Source: Symbiodinium microadriaticum (taxonomy: Eukaryota > Sar > Dinophyceae > Suessiales > Symbiodiniaceae). Taken from it: a DNA stretch of 64,000 nt. The translations under genes and the position numbers were made by a program. This document shows positions 1 through 11,200 of this stretch, in pieces. Position 1 is the stretch's first letter, and each line of letters opens with the position of its first letter. The notes beneath the pieces were generated by a model. That model was not told where the DNA came from, ran no database searches, and worked only from the letters and a program-made list of their open reading frames with translations. The stretch spans positions 319,932-383,931 of the forward strand of contig LSRX01000501.1 in NCBI GenBank assembly GCA_001939145.1, written 5' to 3'.

Positions 1-634
1 CGTAAAGACCCCTTTCGCAAGAAAATGACATCTACTGTCGCATCACGTGAGTATTGCATTTAGCGTGTATGCAGGATTGAAACATTCACGAGTAGCGTGA
101 TTCGCTGCAAGGCACTGCGTTCACCATGATGAGGCAAAGGGTCATATTCTCGAAGTACTTGCTTCGAGCCAGTTTCTGACACCAGCCACTCGTCTTGTAG
201 AACTGCGCAACCTCGGCTCCGCACGTTGCGGAAGAAGTTCAAGAGTGGACGAACTTAGCAATCTGCAAATCTGACCAAAGATGCACTTCAAGGTTGATTT
301 CGAAGGCTGTTCACACAGCTCATGCTCTGATCCGGAGTTGGGCCCTTCTCATACCCTTCCGACCATCAATAAATACTGCTCGCCTTGGCTAGACTGCAAG
401 AACTGTAACACCCCCTGGCCCGCAAAGGGCCGAGTCCCGTTAGAATGGGAATTTCACGGCGTGCGCGAATTAACGAGCGCTCATGTTTTTGACCAGGCCG
501 GCGGCTTACCACGAACTTGCCTTCAGCTCCATGCAACTACCGAGTGCAGGGAGGCAGAGACTTAATGTCTGCAAGCCTCAGAGCACATCGGGCAGAATCT
601 GGCCTATCCTCTGGAGAGACTGGTCACTACAATT
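1..634. other. Stretch without a recognised gene
   Basis: Only short overlapping open frames on both strands are present, none with a recognisable motif or convincing residue composition. I see no repeat, microsatellite or RNA gene here. Confidence 0.4.
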
Positions 635-1135
635 TCAGCTACCGCTGCAAGCCTTCTTTGCCCTCTGAGCAGAGATGCTTACATGCGGATTGCCATCGAG
701 CAGGATTTCTGCTTGCCACGTCTCGTTTGAAAGCGTCGAGCCCAGCCGCACCCAAACTTCCAGTTTCTCTGGCTGCCCTCCGGAGAACTTCACACCTTTG
801 TCAGCATCGACAGAAGTTGCCACCAAGCCAGTGGCAAAGCTGTTGCCAAAGGTTGAATGGAAGTTCAAGGAAAGCTGTGGGAGACCCTCCTTGTCCAGTG
901 ATTCCTTGAAACTCCAAGTATGCACAGCAACACCATTGGTAGGCGAGACGCCCTGGATGCTGCGGTCATCCAAGACTCTGAACTCCAGATTGTACGGCAA
1001 CCGCCCCAATGGGGTTTGGACTGCAAAGCCTTTCCAGCTCCCCGGCAAGGCCTGCAGGAAAGCAGCTGGGTCCGTGCTGCCAGATCCCTCTGCGCGGACG
1101 GCTGCCGTCATCAAGACCAAGGCCCTCCTGAGCAT
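635..1135 (-). CDS. Small protein with possible signal peptide, unknown function
   Basis: An uninterrupted minus-strand frame of about 166 codons. I chose the ATG at 1135 because the frame above it lacks protein-like composition, and because a hydrophobic, signal-peptide-like N-terminus follows (MLRRALVLMTAAVRAEG). A possible trans-splice acceptor (TTTTGGGCAG) lies 15 nt upstream. The body is rich in alternating polar and hydrophobic residues with many glycines, resembling a small beta-barrel of lipocalin type, but I recognise no family signature. No introns are needed, which would suit a retroposed or highly expressed dinoflagellate gene. The frame is open upstream to 1315, so a longer or spliced N-terminus is possible. 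Function is unknown; secretion or entry into the ER is inferred only from the N-terminus. Confidence 0.5.
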   Translation of the reverse strand: MLRRALVLMTAAVRAEGSGSTDPAAFLQALPGSWKGFAVQTPLGRLPYNLEFRVLDDRSIQGVSPTNGVAVHTWSFKESLDKEGLPQLSLNFHSTFGNSFATGLVATSVDADKGVKFSGGQPEKLEVWVRLGSTLSNETWQAEILLDGNPHVSISAQRAKKACSGS

Positions 1136-1371
1136 GCACGTGCTTCGTCTCTGCCCAAAACCTGTACAGAAGGCAGAAAGCTTTGAGGCACGAAACCACG
1201 AAGGCCGAAAGGGTTGCCTCACCGGAGCCGAAACGCGACTGCACGCACTCACAAGTCTGCAACATCCCTCGATCCACACCGCTTGTGACTCAAGTCTGGC
1301 TCGTGTGCTCTCCAAGATTCATTTCTGTCCTTTCCCTATGCCCGTGTCAGCAAAAGCAGAGGCTAAACAAG

Positions 1372-1455
1372 TGATGGCTGCCGGCGAGTGGCATCATACT
1401 CCGGCTCTCCAATCGCCGCCCGCACCTTTGCCTTGAGGTCCTCCTGAAACTGATC
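1372..1455 (-). CDS. Exon-like fragment, unknown protein
   Basis: A short minus-strand frame beginning after an AG (GTTTCAG) reads QEDLKAKVRAAIGEPEYDAT and a few more residues, with charged, helix-forming composition. It ends in an in-frame stop shortly before the small secreted-type gene. It could be the last exon of an upstream gene or chance. Confidence 0.25.
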
Positions 1456-1913
1456 AGGGAGTCACAGGCTCCGATGTATAGTGCTGTTTTGTCAAGCCTG
1501 TGGACTTCCCAAACTGTGTTTCTTGCCATGCTAAGAGTCGGAGAAGGATTCTTGGCATCAGCTGTGTCATGCCAGCACCCAGTCTCCCGAAACAAACCTG
1601 CAAAAATGCAAATGCCAGGAACCAGTTTTTCATAATATCCTAACCCTGCGAACCGACGAGCGTACACCCAGCGAGCAAAGCTACGCCTCGTCTACAAAGA
1701 GGTTGGCGGTCTTCTGCCTCGCCAAAATCCTGACTGCTCAGACACAAGAGAAAGCAAGCGTCAAATTTAGCAACGATCTACTACCTACACATTTAAAGAG
1801 TTTTAAAGGCTTTGGGTTGAGGGACTTGGGGTAAACATGGATTGTGAATTATTTGAGGAATTGCTGACTCTATTTGGTGTGAGGTCTCCCATTCACAGCT
1901 TTAAGCAAGCTTG

Positions 1914-2541
1914 TTAATTGTTCGTGAGGCCCTCACAGTAGTTGCACAACCGAACAAGGCCAAGAGATTGCCAAGAGTCTGATTCTTGGCACGAGTCGCC
2001 TTGATAGGCGGCAGCAAGACTGCAACAAAAAAAAGGTGTCTGGCACAGAAGGGTTGAAGATGGATGCGCAGTCTGGCATGATTCTGCCTTGCTCAGCTCC
2101 TGCTCTCCCGTTCCATCTGCCAAGCGGCCCGCGCCATGCCCGCACTGAGCCGAGCACCTAAAAGCACCCAAAGCAAATTGAGTCAGCTGGACTGCAGCAA
2201 GTCGACTCTTCAAACCAATAAGCTCCTGCCACTGCTCAAAGCTATGCTTTCCGAGGACAACTGATTGCAAGATTTCCCATGCTAACGTGCGCGAGGCTTG
2301 GCTCCTGACCCGTTTCCTTTACAAAAGCATCCCACTCGGCTATGTTTCGCAGAAAGCTCGGCTCCCAGCGAGGCGACGCTTTCAGCTCCGGCAGCGAGAA
2401 GCGGCCGCCCGGGGTGTGATGGACCTGCTCAGGTGCCTCTGCAATCCTCTGCAAGAAACCGAGGATCCCTGATCCAAAATTGTGAACGTAGGGAAGGCTG
2501 ACCCAGTGCACTGCCCTGGGCTTGTGCGGAAAGCGATGCAT
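1914..2541 (-). CDS. Two exon-like segments of an unknown protein
   Basis: Two adjoining minus-strand frames look coding. The upper one (about 2541-2275) contains SPRWEPSFLRNIAEWDAFVK and then a polar stretch. The lower one (about 2270-2160) contains HSFEQWQELIGLKSRLAAVQ. They are in different frames, so an intron would join them. I recognise no domain. The base is residue composition only, and the gene limits are not determined. Confidence 0.3.
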
Positions 2542-5500
2542 CTCTGGTTAACTCGCCTTCTCTTCATTTTCCCTGATGAAGGTGCTCCGGCTGCGCTTCG
2601 ACTCTGGATCCTCAGTCGCATGAACCGCTTGGATGGGCAGCTGAAAAATACCGTATGCCTGGACATTCTGTGCTGTGAACCGTCAGCTTCGGGCAATGTG
2701 TGCACTGAATTCACAAGATTCGCTAGATTCACGTCTGGGAAAACACCGCTCAAGTTAGGCTTGGGCGCTAAGTCCCGACGTGGCGATTGCAGCTGCAAAG
2801 TCGGAGTGGGACGCATGCCGGACCTGCGCCGTAAGAAGTCTGCTGGGAGCCGTGCCGCTGATGCCCGAAACGAAGTGAGCTAAGCCAGCGGCACGCCCTC
2901 CTTGGCATCGTTGTCCTCGTCTGGCACAGCTCCCAACAAACTGGGCGGAGTCATGTGCCTCGGAACCAGCAGGCGCCAGAAGCCGGAGGGCAACCCAACC
3001 CTTTCCGTGCAATCCACAACAACTACTATCAGTCAGGCATAGAGTACAAAGGAGATTTCGTGCCCTGGAATACATGCAATCCACATCACGCGCTCTTTAA
3101 AGCTGCACACAATCTCGGCCAAAGTGCATGGCTCCGCTCTGGGATGGCTGTCGATTCCGTCCTGCCTCGAGTTGAGTATCTCTGAAACATCACAAGACTA
3201 GAACAAATAAGTCTGCAGGCCGAACTCACTCGGCCAGCGTCTCACCTGCCTGGCTTCCCGGCGATGCTTGGCTCCGAAGCTGCGATAGCTCGTCCTTTGC
3301 TCCTTAGCGTGAGGCGAAAAGTCGCGAACAAATCGCTCCTCACGTGGACCACAGGTGACCCGACTGCGCTTGCACGGTGGGCTGTCACGAACTCAGGTCG
3401 TCACGAGATATCATGTCAAAATGCTTGGTCATGACCTGCCAGCAGCGTTGACAAAAGACCGCCCACTGCCTTCACTGATTCAATTTCTCGACCTTCACCA
3501 CACCTTCGACTTGCATGCAACATGGACCGTTCATCAATTGGTCAATGCTTTTCATCTGTTCCGCCTGGAGCGCCAACTCGTGACTGGCCTGCGAATGGCA
3601 GCTCTCACGCGAAGATCCCTCCTTCCACTCAGCTTCTAATTCGATGTACATATGCAAGACTCAGACGCAAACCGGGGATGGAATCGGAAACTAAACATGG
3701 AAGCTGCTAAGGCGAAAGAAAACTTCAAGGTAATCCCAGCTCATGTCTGTGCTGAAGAGCTCAGCAAGAGGATCCAGCACTTGTTGTTTCCGACATGGAG
3801 CCTCTTCCGCACGATTGAATATGGTGGGCCAACATGTAGGGTGAAGTCTGTCACGGCGTTTCCAGCCCACAACAACATGAGTTGGTACCTGTATTGTATC
3901 TGTATTGAACCAACGCTTCCGTGTTCTTACAAACATGCAGCTGTAGTGGCAAACGAACACAAAACCTAGTCCAGCATGGCATACAGTTTCATCGAGCAAT
4001 CAAAGACACGATGTGCAACACAACGATTTGGACTGACTGGTGGTTTGTTGATTTTTATGTTGACGAGGGATTTGAAATCATTAGGCAACCTCGGGAACTC
4101 TGAGGGCATTCTGAAAAACAATGTTCAAAAATCGCCTCAAACAGCTGGGAAACCTCGGGTCTTGTTCAAAGTGCTCTGCCAGAGTGGCAGAGCATAAAGG
4201 GCCAAATGGGTCCTGAGACTCTAGTGGCCTCATAGCGGAAGACCAATGCAGCACGAACACAAAGTGCATGCTGAACATAATACCGGCCACACAATTAATG
4301 AATCTACAGTATGAAAGCCATCCGTCCGAGCCAAGGCGCTTGTAGAGATTGCATTGCGGCACTCAGGGATGCAGCTAAACTCCTCTGGTCGCTGCGTAGT
4401 TCCTCTGCAAGGCACGCACAGACAGATTGCTGCCCAGATTTGGTGATCAAAACAATCACATACATTGACCAAGATTGCGGACCTCTGTGACATACCGAGG
4501 ATTACCGATACAGAGGGGACTGACATCGCCCGATCGTCATGATCCTCAAGCCTTGTCAGGAAAACATGCAACTTTCCGATATAGAAACGCCAAGGCACTG
4601 CAACGGCGTCGGCCACGTCACTTCCTGAGAGGTTTTCTGCCAACATTCTCAGGTGACATTTCTCTCTTGGCTACACGGCTACACACAGCTCGTGGATCCA
4701 AAGAGGGGGGATACACTCGGCAGTTTGCCAAGGGTGATGGACGGACCATTCCTTGCAAAGCAGCGTGCAGAGTTGCTTCGCCCATCCTGTCGAGCACAGT
4801 CTAGACTCTGTGAAGGCTGAGATATGGACGTCTAGCGAAACTGGGGCAATCTGCTGCCAGCTGCTGATTCCCTCTCTCGTTTGCACCTGGTCATCGATAG
4901 GTGCCACTGCCAATGTGAGCCGGACCCGATCCGTCCTCGTAACAGTCGTAGGAAGCATCCCTCATTGTGAAGGATGTGACATGTAGGCACATGCTGTTAA
5001 CGCTCTCTCATATTCTTGCTCGGAAGGAAACTTAACGATGTCATGCAAACCTTCAATCTGGCTGTGAGCCTGTGAGCGGGGCGAGAAGGCACTCCTCCTA
5101 CGTTTGCACCATCAAGAATGGCAATAGTTTCCAAGTGTCGGTGGGTCGGCTTCCATCTTCGTCGAAAAAAGAGACAGGAAAATCTAACCTTCAAGGGCTT
5201 CTTGAGCCGGCGGCATCGCCCGGACAAAGCGGATGCAACACGGCATAGCACAACCATCTTGAACAAGGATCAGTACGATGCTGAGGGCATAACAACTGTC
5301 ACACGGAAGCATCGCCAAAACCACGTTCACGATTCCGTTCCGGATGTTCAGAACTGATGTCACAATCCGAGGGCACTGCGCTTCCTCGCAGTAACGTGCG
5401 TGAAGCCTGCAGCCACAGAGGCTAACCGAGTAAGAACATCCATTGCATGTATTGCAAACGAAGCAACCTCACCCCAGGAAACAATTGACAAGCCAGTCAC

Positions 5501-5547
5501 GGAATCTTGAAACATGATTCTGTCACGAAGTAGGATGGCCAATAGCA

Positions 5548-5736
5548 CACACACACACACACGCGCCACGATCGTCCGAGAACCATGCCGGGCAACATCT
5601 TCCTGACCAGTCAAAGACATCTGGAAACGGACGGTCTAGTTCCACAAGGGTTCCATGTAACGGAAAGTTAGACATTTGTTATCCTGTTATGTGCCATGCA
5701 TGAAAGCAGGAAACTGCATCATGTGTGTGTGTGTGT
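5548..5736. repeat. Paired CA and TG dinucleotide runs
   Basis: A (CA)n run at about 5548-5562 and a (TG)n run at about 5719-5736 lie 160 bp apart in opposite orientation, so they could pair as a weak hairpin. Neither lies in a recognised exon. Confidence 0.7.
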
Positions 5737-6358
5737 GCCAATCTAGTTCAAGCCTCCTTCGCCATTGTCTGCGCGACCATGTTCATGCCAACCTGTCTTT
5801 CACGTCGCAACACCGCATGTCCAACGTGTTATACCGTTAGTATCGTTAGTTACGTTAGTTAACCCGTTATGCCGATTGCCTCGTGAAGTCAGCAGCAAAC
5901 CCTGCTCTTAGCTTCTTACCCGCAGCCGTGGAGGACGGGCTTCAGCGGCCTTGGCGCAAACACCAACACCAAACGGTCCGATTCCAGGTACCAAGGGTAC
6001 GACGGCCGCGGCCCGAGGCACTGGCCTTCGCCGCCATGATTACATGCTCCAGCCTGCCACTTAACTTTCAGACAGAACTCACAAGAAAATCACTGCAACT
6101 ATCCCGATCTGCGAGGCTGTAAACTTGAAAGCCTGGAACGCAACGTGGCGCATTCCTCTGCACTGCTGCCTCAACAGCACATGATTAGCAACAAACTCGG
6201 CAGCGTTTTAGCATACCGAAAGCAATCGCCCTCGTTTGCATGGCCGGGGCCCATGCTCTGCAAAGCAACAACAGCTGCCTGCAGATGAAAATTTCGCGAC
6301 CAATACAAGGACTGAGTCTGACCATGCGAAACCTTGTGCCAATTATTTGCCCGCCCTG

Positions 6359-6402
6359 NNNNNNNNNNNNNNNNNNNNNNNNNNNNNNNNNNNNNNNNNN
6401 NN
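6359..6402. other. Assembly gap (44 N)
   Basis: A run of 44 undetermined bases. It is followed directly by a C-rich low-complexity stretch (CCCCGCCGCCCCACCGCCC), which probably explains why sequencing or assembly failed here. Translations across it are meaningless. Confidence 0.98.
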
Positions 6403-8249
6403 CCCCGCCGCCCCACCGCCCAACCCAGGTCGCAATCAATGCATGCAAAACAGTCACGGCTGCATTCTGCGTTTGTGCTGGAAGGTCGGGACATGATGGA
6501 CATGAGCTCCCTCGTTTTGCAGCGCTAAGACCGAAGAATGCCGTTCTGCATGTTGCTCATGCGAGCATACTCCGTGCGGAGTTGTGCCACGCAGGATGAT
6601 ATGCACCGTAAAACTGGATAACACGACCTCCGGGAGCTGGGCAGCACTCCGGTCTTGCTAAACTCACCGGAATCTTGCTATTGCAGTGATACTGCCCAGT
6701 GCTGTGGGTCCAGTCTAAACAGCCGTTTCGGACCTGCTTGGCAGGTGCCACGAGAAATCGACAACTGAACAATACCTGAGATCATCTGTGCCTGCACCGT
6801 CTGAGCAGGCCTCTATGAACAAGCAGACCTTCCATGAGCTTGCAGGTTGTTATTGACTTTTGTCTGCTTTTGTCCGTGACAGGTGTGGGTCTGATACTTG
6901 TGGGACAACATGCACCAGTCGGCCAAGCTGTGAGAGCATCTCTCCATCGCACGGCAAGGCCCCACAGCAAGAAGTTGATGCAGCAGCCCTGCAAACACTG
7001 AATGGTTGACATTGTTGAACCGACAGCAATTGCTTCTGCTCGGAGCTTCTTTGCGGTGCCCTCTTTTGAGAAGCGATGCTTGGAAGATAATCTGCTTGCT
7101 TGCAGGAGCCAGAAAAAAGGAGACTGCCTGACATCACCTCGGGCCCAGTGCAAAAAACTATGCGTCTACTTTGCGTCGTCTCCTGGCGCTGCCCAAGATC
7201 TCTCTTCAGATATGCAGAGCCACAGGAAAAGCTCGCCTGGAATAGGATCTGAGCGTGGGCCTGTGCTTCAATCGGCACTTTCGGATGTAATAATCCCTGC
7301 CCCGCTGCCTTCTTAAAGTCTACCGGGTCGTCTAAGCCCTCGTAGCACCGCAAGCGGAGGTGAGCGCCGGGGAACCAAGAAAATGCGCGGCACGGCCTGG
7401 TCACCTCCCATCTGCACTGCGAAGCCTGAAATCTGAAAGCGCAAGGCAAAATCACTACAAAGTCGGCCTTGGTCTCCCGGGCTCTCATCGCAAGCGGAAC
7501 TGTTCAGCTCTTTGGGAGCCATAAAAAACAGGCGAGTGTGAGTGCACACTCCGTCGCTGCCAGCGTTGGGCTGGACACTGATCCAGAAAAAAAAAGTGAT
7601 CAGCCCCGTGCACGCCCTGTGGTCATCAGCTTGGCTGCGACACGAAGGGCTCTACTTCACTGCGCTTGGCAACATTGACACAACATCTCCGACCGCCTCT
7701 GCTGGAGTCGACTCGATGCCTGAATGCAGACAATGAAAGCCTGGTCTTAGAAGCCTTCGTTATCTACACTGCCACGGGGTCGAGCATTGTGATGTCACAT
7801 TTAGAATCTGGAACTCCTGAAACGGGAGGGAAGGACTTACCGCCATGCACAGTCAGGGTACCAACTAACAGTAGCTGCCTGGTCCGACTTGCTCTGCCAC
7901 TTCCAGGCCCAACTGAGTGCAATCCCAGAAGCTCCTCAAGCTCGGCATCGTCACTTCTTGCATCTTGCGGTTCGTGACCCGCCTTGGCGATGGGATTCAC
8001 TTGTTGACTTGCCCCAGTACCAGCCCAAAAAGCCAAGCTACGAGAGATTCGCAAGTTCTTCCTCAGCCGTCCTGAAGCCAATGCGGTTGGCAACAAGATG
8101 AGGTGCAACACTTCGATCGGATGCGGAAGTGGTGGTCGGTCTCAAAAGCATTACAGTTTGAACTGTCCGGATTAGGACGTATTGGGACCCTCTTCCTCAG
8201 CTCTTCCGAAAGTCAGTCGTTAACATGCTGAACGACAATTCGTCATTCT

Positions 8250-11200
8250 GCTGCTGCTTCTAAACACACCCGTCCTGTACCGGGATGGACCGTGAGAGGA
8301 ACCCTTCGAGAGGAGATCCTGTGTCAGCACTCGAACGCTGCCCTTCATCTTATCAAGGCCGACTCTGAAATGCGGCCTGTCCCACGCTCTGCAGCAGCTC
8401 TGAACTCTGGACCACACCGTGTCAGGAATCGGTCCTTGATTTGGCCGGTCTGTTCCTCGAGGAAGTTGCAGAGATCCGAAAACCTGGGACCGAGACGAAA
8501 GCTCTGCTCATGAGCACTGTTCATGCAGATTACGAACGAACTAGGGGTGTCTGGCATGTGTGGTCAGTCCCCTTAGCTGCTCTGAACTGCTGATACTGGC
8601 CAGCTGCCTCAAGCTGTAGCGGACGAGGTCGAACATGACCGCGAGCATGTCCTCAGGAAGAGACCGTCATGCGGCTCGTGAGTGGCGATCCAGCCTTGCA
8701 TTTCGAAAACTGCTATCGTTTAAACATACAGTGAATGTCCCGAACTTGCTCTCTGCCTCGTCTGAAATCTCTGTGAATCAAAAACGACCTCATCTGGATG
8801 CGGAGGTTCGATACCCTTGGCTGGACCTTTCAGCTTCATAGCGCCGTCCACAAACTCCTGAACAAATCACGCGCCACAGGAAGAAATGTCAAGTGTCCTC
8901 TTCGCAATACCAGATGCAGCTGTTGAACTGCCGCAAAAGGTTAGCGAGGAGGCCAGCAGACGCAGCAGCACTTTCGTCCTCCACCGTTAATGACCCACTG
9001 CCATCCTTGGGTTTGGTTGCGTACATTCACCAAAAGCATGTCAGAATGCCGTCGTGCTAGTCATGGTATTGGTTTGAGAAGCGAAAGGTTCAAGTCGAAA
9101 CAAAACAATAAAACGAGGCATCCCTCGAGGTGCTCCGGCAACCTGGAACCCTTGAATCAAAGTCGCCACATCCAGCAGTGTGAAGACTATCCGCGCATCA
9201 GAAATATCGATGTCCAAACCAGAGAGGAACGCTTGCACCTGTGCTCGCGCCAAAGTTCAAGGCTCCGGACGCTTAGATGTGCGGAAAGAAGTTTGCAGTT
9301 CAGAAAAACAGCTGCACGCACCTGCAATCCACCTGCCCCTCCGGAGCCTGTTCTATCTCTGCAAACAACAGCCACCAATGGGTTGATTTAGAGCATCTGG
9401 GACTGGCAGCGGCACCCAAGGATCCTCCACGTGCTTGCAGAACTCCTGCGCAGGGGTGCCAGAGGACTTCATGCACGAGAAGCTCAGAGTCAGCTGGGGA
9501 AGCGTCCCGGGGGCCCAAAGCCCTTCTACAAACCGGCAGCAGCTGCTGGGCCGCTGTCCTCAAATGTAATGCAGCCATTCCTGTGAGCAAGCAGACAGTA
9601 AGCACATCCGGGAACTGCGTGACGGTATAACTTCATGAAGTCCAACTCTCGTGGCACTCCGGGACAGTGGCCCATCCATGTCCGCAGACGCGAAAATTCG
9701 GCGCATCTCACCTCGCTCAAGATATCGCCCGGCTGAAGCTCAGCCATCGAGCGGAAACTTACTGCGCCTGAAACCACAACTAGCGCTTCTGCATTCAGCC
9801 AGGATGCCACACAAGCGCTTTTGCTCCTCGGTGAAGCTTTCCACGACCTCCGAACAGCCACGATAGAACAAGATTGGGATTTGCGGTGTTGCGCTTGTGC
9901 AAGAGCGTCGCTTAACAGAGTTCTGGCACTGCACTTCACCTCCACCCAACCGCTCTTGCCCTCACAAAGGGCCAGTCTATATTCTTACCTTTAAATTATT
10001 GCATGCAGTCAGCGGAACACCTCATCCTCTGTCCGCGTGCACACTGCCGAATCGACAAAAATACCTTAGCGCACGTACTGCCAGGTGGAGCCTGCTTACT
10101 CTTGGTGTTGCCAACTATCCACTGTCGAACGCAACCGAAAGCATGGGAGACATTGCACACAACATTGTACAACAAAAAGCTCTGGACTTTATAACCTTTC
10201 TGAGCCACCTGTCACCACGTTCAGCAGGCCAACTAATGTAAAGAAGATGTAGAACACCTGGCAGATCCCATCTGGAGGCAGACCCGAGCAAACGGCCCTT
10301 TGCAGTCTCTCCTATTTCCGGAGTCAAGATCGCAGCATTGGAATGATTAGCTAAAGTCTTGGTGCGGCTTTTTACCAGAGCTCGAATCAGATTCTCCTGC
10401 TGGAGCATCCACAACTCCGCTGATTCAGTCGTTAAAGCATTCTTCACTGTGGACTCGGCAGGCCAAGTCCCGTGAATGCTCGACCAGCAATGCTGGTGAT
10501 CACAGAGCTACTACGTGCGTCCATCCACGTTCTGAGATTCCTGTCCTCGCGGAGATCGTACACAATCTGATCTACCCAGCAGCCAGAACATCCACGGGCA
10601 GCCAGCCGCCCTCGTGCACTTTTTTGCCCAGAAGCCAGCCCCAGATGTAGTCGCAGCGATGGGCATTGGTCTCCTCTGGTGGGGCGCGGGTGTCTCGTTG
10701 AACACGGATCTGCATTCTCTTGGTTACCGTCAGGTAGCCACCCTCTTTTTCCACCGCCGTTCCGGCGTACTCTGAGATAACATGCATCAAAGGTGTAGGG
10801 TCATCCTTGTCCTCCAACATGTCCCTCCAGACTCTCATGTAGAGCTCGAGGGATGCTTGCAACTAGTGAGTCATAGCCGACTGGGTCTTGTTTCCATTGA
10901 TCTCCAGGATGATGTCTCCCTTTTTCAGGATTTGGTCCTGTATCTCCGAAACGCAATATCTGCGCAGCACCTCGTTCTGACGCTGGGCGCTGTAGAGAAC
11001 ATCCGTCACCTCAAAACCGACGCAGGAATTATCAGTGCGACAGATTGGTCTGTAGTGTAGCCCGACTGTCTCGTCCGCAAGGCGACGCAGCTCAAACGGA
11101 AACTCAAAACTCGCCTTCTTCTCACCATTGGTGTTTGCAGACATGCCTCTGGGCTATGGTTAGAGTGACAACCAAATCAAGCTACGGCTGAAGTTCTGTT

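Larger units (their letters stand above)
2542..8245. other. Gene-poor stretch with an assembly gap
   Basis: No domain is recognisable on either strand across these 5.7 kb. Short open frames overlap on both strands. A minus-strand piece at about 7549-7240 (containing GAHLRLRCYEGLDDPVDFKK) has exon-like composition but no identity. The stretch holds two dinucleotide microsatellites (5548-5562 and 5719-5736) and the N-run. Confidence 0.4.
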
